Positions 1-8,100 of a DNA stretch of 64,000 nt are shown piece by piece. Location of the stretch: positions 117,880 through 181,879 of the forward strand of contig NZ_JAOTIS010000003.1 of NCBI RefSeq assembly GCF_025628935.1, written 5' to 3'. Under the pieces are notes generated by a model, which was not told where the DNA came from, made no database searches, and saw nothing but the letters and a program-made list of their open reading frames with translations. Every line of letters starts with the position of its first letter. Positions within the stretch are counted from its first letter, which is position 1. Made by a program: the position numbers and the translations under genes. The stretch comes from Macrococcus capreoli. Its GTDB lineage: Bacteria > Bacillota > Bacilli > Staphylococcales > Staphylococcaceae.

Positions 1-120
1 ACCTTAAATATTATGTTTATAAAACAAATATTTTTATACAAATGTATTCTCAAGAAAGATATATTTCGGATTCCGTCTTTTTATTATCGATAATCACTAT
101 TTTATTATGACTTTAAATCG

Positions 121-134
121 CTAAAGCGCTTACA
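121..134 (-). promoter_or_regulatory. Candidate cre (CcpA) operator
   Basis: Read on the minus strand the site is TGTAAGCGCTTTAG, which matches 12 of 14 positions of the cre consensus TGWAANCGNTNWCA. It lies in a 240-bp AT-rich region with no gene, about 110 bp upstream of the promoter of the small membrane gene and near the window edge, so the regulated gene may be to the left. Binding by CcpA is inferred from the motif only. Confidence 0.4.
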
Positions 135-218
135 TTTTACTGATTTTATACCTTTGAAATTAATACTTCTTATATCATATTTTTGCATTTATTATATCAA
201 AATAATAAAAAGATATTA

Positions 219-247
219 TTAATATTTCACACTTTTTTTGGTATAAT
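219..247 (+). promoter_or_regulatory. Promoter of the DUF2627 gene
   Basis: A perfect TATAAT lies at 242-247, with a weak -35 (TTAATA, 219-224) at 17 bp. Transcription would start about 14 bases before the ATG at 268, just ahead of the ribosome binding site AGGTAGGTGAT. Confidence 0.5.
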
Positions 248-267
248 GCAATAGGTAGGTGATATTA

Positions 268-519
268 ATGAAAAAAATAATTGCACTCATGGTGCTAGTC
301 ATTCCAATATACTTTGCAGGTTTAGGCATCAAATGGATGCGGGATGCTGTATTCGGTCTATTAGTTCCTGAACTTCATTTTATTTGGTTACAATTTCTCA
401 TTGGTTTTATATTAATGTGTTTCGGTGTAAGCTTTGTTGGAGGATATATCCTTCACATTGAGAAGAAAAATAAACGTGCTCAAAATAAGTTCTATAAAAA
501 AGACGAGCGTCAATCATAA
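268..519 (+). CDS. Small membrane protein, DUF2627 (YqzF-like)
   Basis: An 83-residue protein with two predicted transmembrane helices (about residues 4-20 and 35-55) and a lysine/arginine-rich C-terminus. The length, two-helix layout and position beside the glycerophosphodiesterase gene of the spo0A locus match B. subtilis YqzF (DUF2627), whose function is unknown. The ATG at 268 is preferred over the in-frame GTG at 259 because AGGTAGGTG sits at the right distance before it. The gene converges on the minus-strand operon and shares its terminator. Confidence 0.7.
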   Translation: MKKIIALMVLVIPIYFAGLGIKWMRDAVFGLLVPELHFIWLQFLIGFILMCFGVSFVGGYILHIEKKNKRAQNKFYKKDERQS

Positions 520-540
520 AATTGATTGACACTCGTCTTT
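499..540. terminator. Bidirectional rho-independent terminator
   Basis: An 18-bp inverted repeat with one mismatch (arms 499-516 and 523-540, loop TAAAAT) has A/T tracts at both ends. The left arm overlaps the stop codon of the DUF2627 gene. It serves that gene on the plus strand and the ahrC-recN-spo0A-gdpD operon on the minus strand. Confidence 0.85.
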
Positions 541-548
541 ATTTAAAT

Positions 549-1307
549 CTATTCATTCTTTTTCTCGACTTTACGTGATTCACGATTGATATACGCTTGT
601 TTAAGTTTAACCGCGCGTTCTACTTCATCCGTAATAATCGCATCCAGTTGCTCTTCTAACCAGAATACGATATCCTTCTCTTTATTTACCGTATACACGC
701 GCGCTGGTAAATTATATGCTACAACTTGATGACGTTCTGTTTCGTTTTTATACGTCTTCCCATATGGATGTACTGAATTTATTCCATGAGATTCCATATA
801 CATCCAAGGCTCACCTAAAGCTTTATCTGTTAATAACGCTGTATGATAAGTTGGATCCAATTGTTCCATTCTTAATAAACTTTCTAAATTAAAACTTGAT
901 ATGATAATACGTTCTTTCATATTATACTGTTGTAATAAATCTACGAGTGCATGCTCCAACGCGCCTTCAGTTTCGCCTTTTATTTCAATATTTAATAGTA
1001 ACGGAGTTGTTACAATCCAATCCATTACTTCTTTTAATGTAGGTACTTGTTCATCAGTCACGTTAAATAAACCATGTTTAATGCGCGCACTTTTAATGTC
1101 ATACAGCGTTAAATCATTGACTTTACGCTTTTGATTTGTCGTTCGATTTAAAGTCGGATCATGAATTACTACAATTTCTTGATCAGCAGTTAAATGAATA
1201 TCCAACTCAATACCATCAGCTCCATACTCATATGCTTTAATAAAGCTCAACATCGTATTCTCTGGATATAGCCCTGCATATCCTCTATGCCCAATAATTT
1301 TAGTCAT
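549..1307 (-). CDS. ugpQ: Glycerophosphodiester phosphodiesterase
   Basis: A 252-residue cytosolic GDPD-family enzyme that hydrolyses glycerophosphodiesters to glycerol-3-phosphate and an alcohol. It has the N-terminal GHRG motif (residues 6-9), PENT, the metal-binding ELD motif and the HDP catalytic motif near residue 49, with no signal peptide. It is full length for the short bacterial class. The ATG is preceded by GGAGG and overlaps the end of spo0A, so it is translated as the last gene of ahrC-recN-spo0A-gdpD. B. subtilis YqiK occupies the same position, which supports orthology. Confidence 0.88.
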   Translation of the reverse strand: MTKIIGHRGYAGLYPENTMLSFIKAYEYGADGIELDIHLTADQEIVVIHDPTLNRTTNQKRKVNDLTLYDIKSARIKHGLFNVTDEQVPTLKEVMDWIVTTPLLLNIEIKGETEGALEHALVDLLQQYNMKERIIISSFNLESLLRMEQLDPTYHTALLTDKALGEPWMYMESHGINSVHPYGKTYKNETERHQVVAYNLPARVYTVNKEKDIVFWLEEQLDAIITDEVERAVKLKQAYINRESRKVEKKNE

Positions 1308-1992
1308 GATAATCCTCCATGAGAAAATCTAATAATTCACCACTCGTCGGTCTATTAACAATACCACGCTTTTGCATTATTTGTTGCAATTTACTTTCCC
1401 ATGCCTTTTCAATCGCGTGTCTTATTGAGCGTTCAACATTCGCATTTTTAACATTATTTTTTTCTGCTATTTTTGGATATAAATCTATCGTCAACTGCAC
1501 TTTCATTTGTCGGGTTTGTTCCGATCTAATCGAAAGAATTTCTAAAGCATCTAATATATAGCGTGTGCCTTTATGCTTCATATTAAACCCAAGTTGTTCT
1601 AATTTGTTTTGCGTCATTGCATGTTCATCGATGTTACATATTTGATAAATCCGACTGACAAAATTATCAAAATTGATTGGTTTTAAAATAAAGTAATCCG
1701 CTCCGGAATCAAGTGCTTCTGACAACACTGAATCTTTGCCAAAGGCACTCAGGCAAATAATTTTGTACTGATGATTATTTGGGATGAAATCTTTTAATAA
1801 AGTGATACCATCTATATGCGGTAAAATTAAATCAAGTAACAATAAGTCAAACTCATAGGTTTGAATCATATTCAACGCGTCTTTGCCATTATGACTCATT
1901 GCAACAACTTGTATATTATGTTTTTCAAGATGTGCTTTTATTGTTACCGCAAGTTCTCTTGAATCTTCTACGATTGCAACTTTTAGTACCAT
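1300..1992 (-). CDS. spo0A: Spo0A-type response regulator
   Basis: 230 residues. The N-terminal receiver domain (1-120) has the acidic pair Glu9-Asp10, phosphoacceptor Asp54, Ser82 and Lys104, so it looks phosphorylatable. Residues 121-150 are a shortened linker. The C-terminal domain has the Spo0A hallmarks: a TxxLYPxIAxK block, recognition helix with VERSIRHAIE, and a terminal RPTSGELLDFL block. B. subtilis Spo0A has 267 residues; the difference is mainly linker. The gene sits between recN and a GDPD gene, as in Bacillus, but spoIVB is missing. AAGGGATG precedes the ATG. Expected role: DNA-binding transcription factor of a phosphorelay. The targets in this organism are unknown. Confidence 0.9.
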   Translation of the reverse strand: MVLKVAIVEDSRELAVTIKAHLEKHNIQVVAMSHNGKDALNMIQTYEFDLLLLDLILPHIDGITLLKDFIPNNHQYKIICLSAFGKDSVLSEALDSGADYFILKPINFDNFVSRIYQICNIDEHAMTQNKLEQLGFNMKHKGTRYILDALEILSIRSEQTRQMKVQLTIDLYPKIAEKNNVKNANVERSIRHAIEKAWESKLQQIMQKRGIVNRPTSGELLDFLMEDYHD

Positions 1993-2012
1993 GAATCTTC
2001 ATCCCTTTATAT

Positions 2013-3680
2013 TTATTTCTTGTTTTGATTAATGAGTTCTGCAGCATGTTCTAATGTAAGTGGCGTCACTTCTACCCCAGATATCATACGTGCTACTTCT
2101 CTCACGCGTGATTCACCGTCCAGTTCTGTCACCCGTGTCGTCGTTCGATCGTCTTGCTCTATTTTTTCAATATATAAATGATGATCACTTATCGCAGCAA
2201 CTTGCGGTAAGTGCGAAATACAGATGACCTGGATATGGGTAGATATATCATACATTTTTTCTGCCATTTTTTGTGCTACTTTTCCTGATACACCCGTATC
2301 TACTTCATCAAATAATATCGCAGTTTTACCTTTCGTTTCAGCAAAGATACTTTTGAGTGCAAGCATCATACGACTTAACTCACCACCCGATGCAATTTTT
2401 TCAAGTGGCTTTAACGGTTCACCTTTATTCGGGCTTATCATAAATTCTAATGATTCGATACCTGTAGCTGTCGGCTCTGTTTTAGTAAATGCCATCTCAA
2501 AGTTTGCACTTTTCATCTCAAGATTATGAATTTCATCCAATATTTCATTGCGTAATTTTTGAGCCACTTGACGTCTTGCTTTACTTAATGTTGTGCCAAG
2601 TTGATTTAATTTTAATTGAATCCTTTCAATTTCCTGTGTCAATTGAGAAGTTGACTCTTCAATATTTTCAATCACATTAATCTCTTTTTCTAATTCATCG
2701 ATAAACGGTATTAAATCTGGTAATGGTTTACCATATTTACGTTCCAGAAACTGAATTTCATTCATTCGTGTTTCTAACTGGTTGAGTTCATTTTCATCGT
2801 ATTCATTTTGCGTCATAGCATCATGCAACGCATGTTTTGCATCATCTAATATATAATATAATCCTTCTGAATCTTCGAGCGTCTTGTTAAATTTATTTGG
2901 AATAATCTCATCAATATCTTTAAGTGACGCATTAAATTCAAATAATAAATCTAATAGCTGATTGTCATCACTCAATAAATTAACGGCCTTCGTTAATGCA
3001 TCATTTAATTTTTCATAATTTTGTAATCGATTGATTTCTTCTGAAAGTGTCTCTTTTTCAGTAGCGATTAACTTTTTCTCGCTTAATTCTTTATGTTGAT
3101 ATTTTATTAAATCGAGACGTTGTAGTAACTCCTCATCTTTCTGTTGTAAATTATTCAACTCAGCTGTCTTTAATACAAACTGTTGATAAGTTGCTTTATA
3201 ACGCTCAAGTACTTCATCATACTGTCCTTTAGCATAATCATCTAATAAAGTTAAATGATATTTCGGTTTAAGCAACACTTGTGTTTCATGCTGACCATGA
3301 ATATCTAATAGTTCCTGCATAATAATCTTTAATTCAGTTAATGTAATGGTCTGATTGTTGACTTTACATATACTTTTACCCGTCTTAAAAATTTCGCGTT
3401 TCACTAACATGAAATCATCCAGTGGAATATCACGTTCTACTAATAATTGTTTCACACGTGGATTATGATCGATATCAAAAATTCCTTCCACCGTTGCTTT
3501 ATTTTCACCATGCCTCACTAAATTCTGGCTGGCACGCATACCAATAAGTTGACCTATCGCTTCTATAATAATCGATTTTCCGGCACCTGTTTCGCCACTT
3601 AACACCGTCAATCCATCTTTTAATTCGATTTCTAATGACTCAATGATTGCAAATTGTTTTATCGATAACGACAAAAGCAT
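2013..3680 (-). CDS. recN: DNA repair protein RecN
   Basis: A 555-residue SMC-like ATPase that acts early at DNA double-strand breaks. Walker A is GETGAGKS (residues 29-36). A long coiled-coil middle (about 150-370) is followed by the signature SGGELSR and the Walker B motif LFDEVDTG near residue 460. Length matches the family. GGAGG lies before the ATG. It follows ahrC by 14 bp in one operon, and its stop lies 20 bp before spo0A, where sporulating relatives carry spoIVB. Confidence 0.96.
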   Translation of the reverse strand: MLLSLSIKQFAIIESLEIELKDGLTVLSGETGAGKSIIIEAIGQLIGMRASQNLVRHGENKATVEGIFDIDHNPRVKQLLVERDIPLDDFMLVKREIFKTGKSICKVNNQTITLTELKIIMQELLDIHGQHETQVLLKPKYHLTLLDDYAKGQYDEVLERYKATYQQFVLKTAELNNLQQKDEELLQRLDLIKYQHKELSEKKLIATEKETLSEEINRLQNYEKLNDALTKAVNLLSDDNQLLDLLFEFNASLKDIDEIIPNKFNKTLEDSEGLYYILDDAKHALHDAMTQNEYDENELNQLETRMNEIQFLERKYGKPLPDLIPFIDELEKEINVIENIEESTSQLTQEIERIQLKLNQLGTTLSKARRQVAQKLRNEILDEIHNLEMKSANFEMAFTKTEPTATGIESLEFMISPNKGEPLKPLEKIASGGELSRMMLALKSIFAETKGKTAILFDEVDTGVSGKVAQKMAEKMYDISTHIQVICISHLPQVAAISDHHLYIEKIEQDDRTTTRVTELDGESRVREVARMISGVEVTPLTLEHAAELINQNKK

Positions 3681-3694
3681 ATTATATCCTCCAA

Positions 3695-4147
3695 TTAAAG
3701 CATGTTAAAGATGCGTTCAGTAATTACTTCTCCTGCTTTTTTATCTTTACATATTAATAAACATGTATCATCTCCACAAATTGTACCTACAACTTCTTCC
3801 CATTCTAATTGATCCAGAATTGCACCGATAGACTGTGCATTACCGGGTAACGTCTTTAATACTAATAAATTTTCGGCACTATCGAGTTTCACAAATGAAT
3901 CCATTAAATATCGTCCTAATTTATCAAGCGGATGATATTTTCGATCTCTTGGTAATGAATAAATATATTGTCCACTTGGCGTTGGCACTTTTATTAATTG
4001 TAATTCTTTAATGTCACGAGAGATTGTAGCCTGTGTAACATTTAAATTATATTCATTTAGTTTTTCTACTAAATCTTCCTGTGTTTCTATTTGTTGATTA
4101 GAAATAATTTCTCTAATCTTAATTTGTCTTATCGTTTTATTTGCCAT
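3695..4147 (-). CDS. argR: Arginine repressor AhrC/ArgR
   Basis: A 150-residue arginine-responsive repressor/activator. The N-terminal winged helix (1-70) has the [11 protein letters not shown] recognition helix. The C-terminal oligomerisation and arginine-binding domain contains GTICGDDT with the conserved aspartate pair. It heads the ahrC-recN-spo0A-gdpD operon, in the same order as in Bacillus. An ARG-box-like palindrome lies about 20 bp before the start codon, which suggests autoregulation (inference). Staphylococci often have several ArgR paralogues; the recN-linked one is normally the AhrC orthologue. Confidence 0.95.
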   Translation of the reverse strand: MANKTIRQIKIREIISNQQIETQEDLVEKLNEYNLNVTQATISRDIKELQLIKVPTPSGQYIYSLPRDRKYHPLDKLGRYLMDSFVKLDSAENLLVLKTLPGNAQSIGAILDQLEWEEVVGTICGDDTCLLICKDKKAGEVITERIFNML

Positions 4148-4165
4148 ACGACATCCCCCTCAACC

Positions 4166-4179
4166 TGTATAATTATACA
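4166..4179. promoter_or_regulatory. ARG-box-like palindrome before ahrC
   Basis: The perfect palindrome TGTATAATTATACA resembles the ArgR operator half-site TGAATAATTATTCA. It also contains a TATAAT -10 on the minus strand with an extended TG, so a bound repressor would cover the ahrC promoter. The ArgR site is inferred by similarity; no clear -35 is visible. Confidence 0.5.
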
Positions 4180-4220
4180 AATAATTTTAGCACACATATT
4201 TTTTTATGTATATTAAAAAA

Positions 4221-4243
4221 TCCACTGATAATCTATCAGTGGA
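4221..4243 (-). terminator. Terminator of dxs-yqxC
   Basis: A perfect 10-bp stem (4221-4230 with 4234-4243, 3-nt loop) immediately follows the yqxC stop on the minus strand and is followed by six T residues. It separates the dxs-yqxC unit from the ahrC operon. Confidence 0.85.
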
Positions 4244-5074
4244 TTAATGATTTAATGTGCTAAATGCTTGATCAACGACAGATTGAATGCTATCAAGATC
4301 CCATGTTTGTGAGTGGATATTAATATCACTTATTGATTGTGGCATGTACACACCATGTAATAAATATTCAATATTTCCTTTTTGCCCTGTGATTGGTGAA
4401 AATGTAATACCACAAACAGCAATATTTAAGCGGGTACATAGCGAAATCATGTGTTGAATGACTTCAATATGTTCTTGTTTATCATGAACAATGCCTTTAT
4501 CTACATATTCATAACGCGCTTCAAACTGTGGTTTAATTAAAGCAATGATAGTCGTCCCTGATTCAATGATTTCTACAAGCTTATTAAGAATGACGGATAA
4601 TGAGATGAAACTCACATCAATCGAAATGAAATTCGGCAGTGGTTGAAACATCGCTTTCGTAACGTATCTAAAGTTCGTTTGTTCCATGACTGTAACTTTG
4701 TCATGAATACGTAAACGATAATCGAGTTGATTCGTTCCGACATCAAGTGCATAAACATGTTGTGCACCGTTTTGTAATGCACAATCCGTAAATCCACCCG
4801 TTGAGGAACCTATATCTAAATGAACTACGTCATTCAAATTTAAATTAAAATAATCAATTGCTTTCTCAAGTTTATAGCCACCACGGCTGACAAATTTTTT
4901 CCTTTTATCTTTAACTCTTATTTTTGCAGTTTCAGGGTCAATCTTTTCACCGGCTGTATCGATGCGAATATTATCATTGAATATGAGGCCAGCCATCACG
5001 GCTCTCATCGCTGCATCTTTCGTCTCATAATAATCATGCGCTACTAACCATTCATCAATTCTAATTTTTTTCAT
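4244..5074 (-). CDS. yqxC: TlyA-family rRNA methyltransferase (YqxC)
   Basis: 276 residues from the chosen ATG. An N-terminal S4 RNA-binding domain (1-60, with RIDEWL and AGEKID) precedes an FtsJ-type Rossmann methyltransferase with [13 protein letters not shown] as the SAM-binding motif. It is expected to 2'-O-methylate rRNA cytidines; hemolysin names for this family are historical. The frame stays open 10 codons further upstream, but the alignment to YqxC and the S4 fold begins at MKKIRIDEW. The start overlaps the end of dxs by 14 bp, so the two are co-translated. Confidence 0.85.
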   Translation of the reverse strand: MKKIRIDEWLVAHDYYETKDAAMRAVMAGLIFNDNIRIDTAGEKIDPETAKIRVKDKRKKFVSRGGYKLEKAIDYFNLNLNDVVHLDIGSSTGGFTDCALQNGAQHVYALDVGTNQLDYRLRIHDKVTVMEQTNFRYVTKAMFQPLPNFISIDVSFISLSVILNKLVEIIESGTTIIALIKPQFEARYEYVDKGIVHDKQEHIEVIQHMISLCTRLNIAVCGITFSPITGQKGNIEYLLHGVYMPQSISDINIHSQTWDLDSIQSVVDQAFSTLNH

Positions 5075-6944
5075 GTCGTCTTTGTAGTGCTTGCTTAATT
5101 TCATTTATAATATTTGCTTTCGATATCCCAATGTCATTTAGTAATAATTCGACATCCCCGTGCTCAATATATTCATCATCGATTCCAATGCGCTTTACAT
5201 CCATACAGTGGTGCTTCTGATTATAATAATTCACGACTAATGCACCGAAACCGCCACTTAACATCGATTCTTCAACTGTAATGATAGATTTATTCTGCAT
5301 TGCTAATCTATCAAGGTAGTTTGTATCAAGCGGTTTAATAAATCTTGCATTTACAACTTCAATCGAAATACCTTCTTTGAGTAACGCATCACGCACTTCT
5401 TCAATTAATTGTAATGTTGGACCGAAACTTAATACAGCAATGTCATCACCTTCATGTAATGTCTCCCATTGTCCATAAGGTAACGATTGCATTGATGTCA
5501 TTTCGACACCGATACCATTACCACGTGGATAACGAATTGCGATTGGACCTTTATAGTCATAAAACGCACTATATAACATATGTCGGGCCTCGTCTTCATC
5601 TTTTGGCATCATAATTGTAATATTCGGCATATGACTTAAGAATGGAATATCAAATACGCCTTGATGCGTTTCACCATCAGCACCAACCAGTCCTGATCGG
5701 TCAATACCAAATACAACATGTAAATTTTGACGATCAACATCATGTAACATTTGATCATACGCACGTTGTAAAAAAGTCGAGTAAATTGCGACATAAGGTG
5801 TCATTCCATTGGCAGCAAGTCCAGCAGCCATTGTGACTGCGTGTTGCTCAGCAATACCTACATCAAAAAATTGTTCAGGTAATTCAACTTGAAATTTGGT
5901 CAATTTACTACCTACGGGCATTGCCGGCGTAATTGCTACTACGCGTTTATCCTTTTCAGCGAACTGTTGAACGGTATCACTAAAGATTTGGCTCCAGGCA
6001 GGTGCTTTTGAACTGCCTTTCACTTGTTCACCCGTCTCTAGTTTATACGGTCCTAATCCATGCCAAGTCCCTATTTTATCATTTTCTGCTGGGTGATAGC
6101 CTTTTCCTTTTTTTGTAATAACATGAACAATTACAGGTCCATTAATACGTTTAGATGTTTCAAACGCTTCTTTCAAGTCATTGTAATTATGACCATCTAC
6201 TGGTCCAACATATTTAATCCCTAATTCTTCAAAGAAAACACCCGTTACCACTAAGTATTTCAAACTATCCTTTATGCGATCAGCAGAGTCACGTAATTTG
6301 TGTCCGCCAGGTAATTTACTCAAGAAGCCGTCAATATCAACTTTGGCGCGATTATAATTCTGATTTGTGCGCAAACGTCCAAACATATTATGCATCGCAC
6401 CAACGTTCGGCGCAATACTCATTTCATTATCGTTTAATATAATCGTCATATTCGTTTTATCATGACCGATATGATTTAACGCCTCAAGTGCCATACCACC
6501 AGTTAACGCTCCGTCTCCAATAATCGGTACGATATCATAATCTTCACCCATAATATCTCGTGCTTTTGCCATTCCCATCGCTGCTGATAGCGACGTCGAT
6601 GAATGGCCTGCTTCCCATACGTCATGCGGACTTTCATTTAACTTTGGAAATCCACTTAAACCTTTATATTGTCGTAACGTATCAAACTTATCCCCACGAC
6701 CTGTTAATATTTTATGAATATATGCCTGATGTCCAACATCAAATATAATTTTATCTTTCGGACTATTAAAACTTCTATGAAGTGCAATTGTAAGCTCTAC
6801 AACACCTAAATTTGCCCCGATATGCCCACCTGTAACTGCACATTTTTCTATTAAAAACTGACGGATATCACGACTTAATGCGATTAATTCATCAGTCGTT
6901 AAATCTTTTATAAACGATGGATCTTTAATTTTCGATACATCCAT
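5061..6944 (-). CDS. dxs: 1-deoxy-D-xylulose-5-phosphate synthase
   Basis: A 627-residue thiamine-diphosphate enzyme that condenses pyruvate and glyceraldehyde-3-phosphate, the first step of the MEP isoprenoid pathway. Visible are GHIGANLG, the ThDP-binding [15 protein letters not shown] block, the catalytic-Glu motif GIAEQHAV, and the C-terminal transketolase domain. The start at 6944 follows a strong AGGTGGGG; the open frame upstream of it looks untranslated. It lies between ispA and yqxC as in Bacillus. S. aureus lacks dxs and uses mevalonate, so this gene is a lineage marker together with ispG and ispH in the window. Confidence 0.95.
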   Translation of the reverse strand: MDVSKIKDPSFIKDLTTDELIALSRDIRQFLIEKCAVTGGHIGANLGVVELTIALHRSFNSPKDKIIFDVGHQAYIHKILTGRGDKFDTLRQYKGLSGFPKLNESPHDVWEAGHSSTSLSAAMGMAKARDIMGEDYDIVPIIGDGALTGGMALEALNHIGHDKTNMTIILNDNEMSIAPNVGAMHNMFGRLRTNQNYNRAKVDIDGFLSKLPGGHKLRDSADRIKDSLKYLVVTGVFFEELGIKYVGPVDGHNYNDLKEAFETSKRINGPVIVHVITKKGKGYHPAENDKIGTWHGLGPYKLETGEQVKGSSKAPAWSQIFSDTVQQFAEKDKRVVAITPAMPVGSKLTKFQVELPEQFFDVGIAEQHAVTMAAGLAANGMTPYVAIYSTFLQRAYDQMLHDVDRQNLHVVFGIDRSGLVGADGETHQGVFDIPFLSHMPNITIMMPKDEDEARHMLYSAFYDYKGPIAIRYPRGNGIGVEMTSMQSLPYGQWETLHEGDDIAVLSFGPTLQLIEEVRDALLKEGISIEVVNARFIKPLDTNYLDRLAMQNKSIITVEESMLSGGFGALVVNYYNQKHHCMDVKRIGIDDEYIEHGDVELLLNDIGISKANIINEIKQALQRRHEKN

Positions 6945-6984
6945 GAATTCCCCACCTACATCTCTTATACTTAATATGTTTTCT

Positions 6985-6990
6985 ATTATA
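6985..6990 (-). promoter_or_regulatory. Candidate -10 box for dxs
   Basis: A perfect TATAAT on the minus strand lies about 40 bp upstream of the dxs ATG and just downstream of the ispA terminator. The hexamer at 17 bp upstream (TTTCAT) is only a partial -35, so activity is inferred. Confidence 0.4.
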
Positions 6991-7020
6991 TCATTGTTTA
7001 TGAATGCATGAAAAATAAAA

Positions 7021-7039
7021 AAAGCCTTCAACAGGCTTT
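7021..7039 (-). terminator. Terminator after ispA
   Basis: A 7-bp stem (AAAGCCT with AGGCTTT) includes the ispA stop codon and is followed on the minus strand by a run of T. It probably ends the yqhY-nusB-xseAB-ispA operon, with some read-through into dxs possible. Confidence 0.7.
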
Positions 7040-7898
7040 ATTTGTCTCGATGAACGATAAATTGTAATAGTTCATTAAATGGTGCTTTGTTTATTGCTAC
7101 ACGTTCTATAAGTTCTATCGTGTCATTATAAATTGTTTCAAGTTTTTGTTTGGAAGCTTCTAAACCAAGTAATGATACATATGTACTTTTATCATTTTGA
7201 ATATCACTACCTACTGCTTTACCAATCTTTTCAAACTCACCTTCAACATCTAATATATCATCTTTAATTTGAAACATAAGTCCAATATTACGACCGATAT
7301 TATCAAGTAAAGTTAAAGTGTTCTCTTCAACGGATACAATAATTCCTGCTGCATAAATCGCAGCATGAATTAAATCTCCCGTTTTATGATGATGAATTGT
7401 TTCCAGCTGTTCAAGTGTAATTTGCTTATTTTCACTTGCCATATCCAGCATTTGACCGGCAACCATACCATGAGATCCTGCCGCTTTCGTTAAAAGTGAC
7501 ATTAATTTTATTTTTATAACATCTGTATAGTCACTGTTTAATATGAGTTGAAAGCTATCTGTTAATAACGCATCTCCTGCGAGGATGGCCGTCGCTTCAC
7601 CAAACACTTTATGATTCGTTAATTTACCGCGTCGGTAATCGTCATTATCCATTGCTGGTAAATCATCATGAATTAATGAATACGTATGAATCATTTCCAA
7701 TGCCAATCCAAAAGGCATACCAAGTTCAGGATTTCCACCCAGACTTTCAATTGTTGTCATTAATAATAATGGTCGAATACGTTTCCCTCCCGCTTGAAGA
7801 GAATAGCGAATTGATTCTGCTAAATGCGGTGAAACTGCTTCGTCCTGATATAATGCATTGATATTATTATTGATACGGTCTAAATAAACATTATTCAT
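7038..7898 (-). CDS. ispA: Farnesyl diphosphate synthase (polyprenyl synthase)
   Basis: A 286-residue all-helical prenyltransferase that condenses IPP with DMAPP/GPP. The first aspartate-rich motif is DDLPAMD near residue 82 and the second is DDILD near residue 222, with GGKRIRP before them. The start at 7898 follows AGAGGCAG and overlaps the xseB stop; the longer frame would run back through xseB. It lies in the operon downstream of exonuclease VII and next to dxs, joining precursor supply to prenyl chain synthesis. Confidence 0.93.
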   Translation of the reverse strand: MNNVYLDRINNNINALYQDEAVSPHLAESIRYSLQAGGKRIRPLLLMTTIESLGGNPELGMPFGLALEMIHTYSLIHDDLPAMDNDDYRRGKLTNHKVFGEATAILAGDALLTDSFQLILNSDYTDVIKIKLMSLLTKAAGSHGMVAGQMLDMASENKQITLEQLETIHHHKTGDLIHAAIYAAGIIVSVEENTLTLLDNIGRNIGLMFQIKDDILDVEGEFEKIGKAVGSDIQNDKSTYVSLLGLEASKQKLETIYNDTIELIERVAINKAPFNELLQFIVHRDK

Positions 7899-8094
7899 CT
7901 TTATCTGCCTCTTGAAGTTTAGCAATTTTTTGCTCTGCTTCCTTGAGTTTATCTTGACAGGCTTTAGATAATTTAACGCCCGTTTCATATAATTGAATAG
8001 ATTGCTCTAAAGAAACATTCTCGTTATCTAATTGTTTCACAATGTGTTCTAATTCCGTCATCATTGCTTCAAAGTCTTTAGCCATGAACTCCAC
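7891..8094 (-). CDS. xseB: Exodeoxyribonuclease VII small subunit
   Basis: A 67-residue helical protein of the usual XseB size, with the family pattern FEAMMTELEHIVKQLDN and SLEQSIQLYETG. It assembles with XseA into the exonuclease VII complex that degrades single-stranded DNA. It starts 6 bp after xseA and overlaps the ispA start by 8 bp. Confidence 0.93.
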   Translation of the reverse strand: MEFMAKDFEAMMTELEHIVKQLDNENVSLEQSIQLYETGVKLSKACQDKLKEAEQKIAKLQEADKDE

Positions 8095-8100
8095 TCCTAT

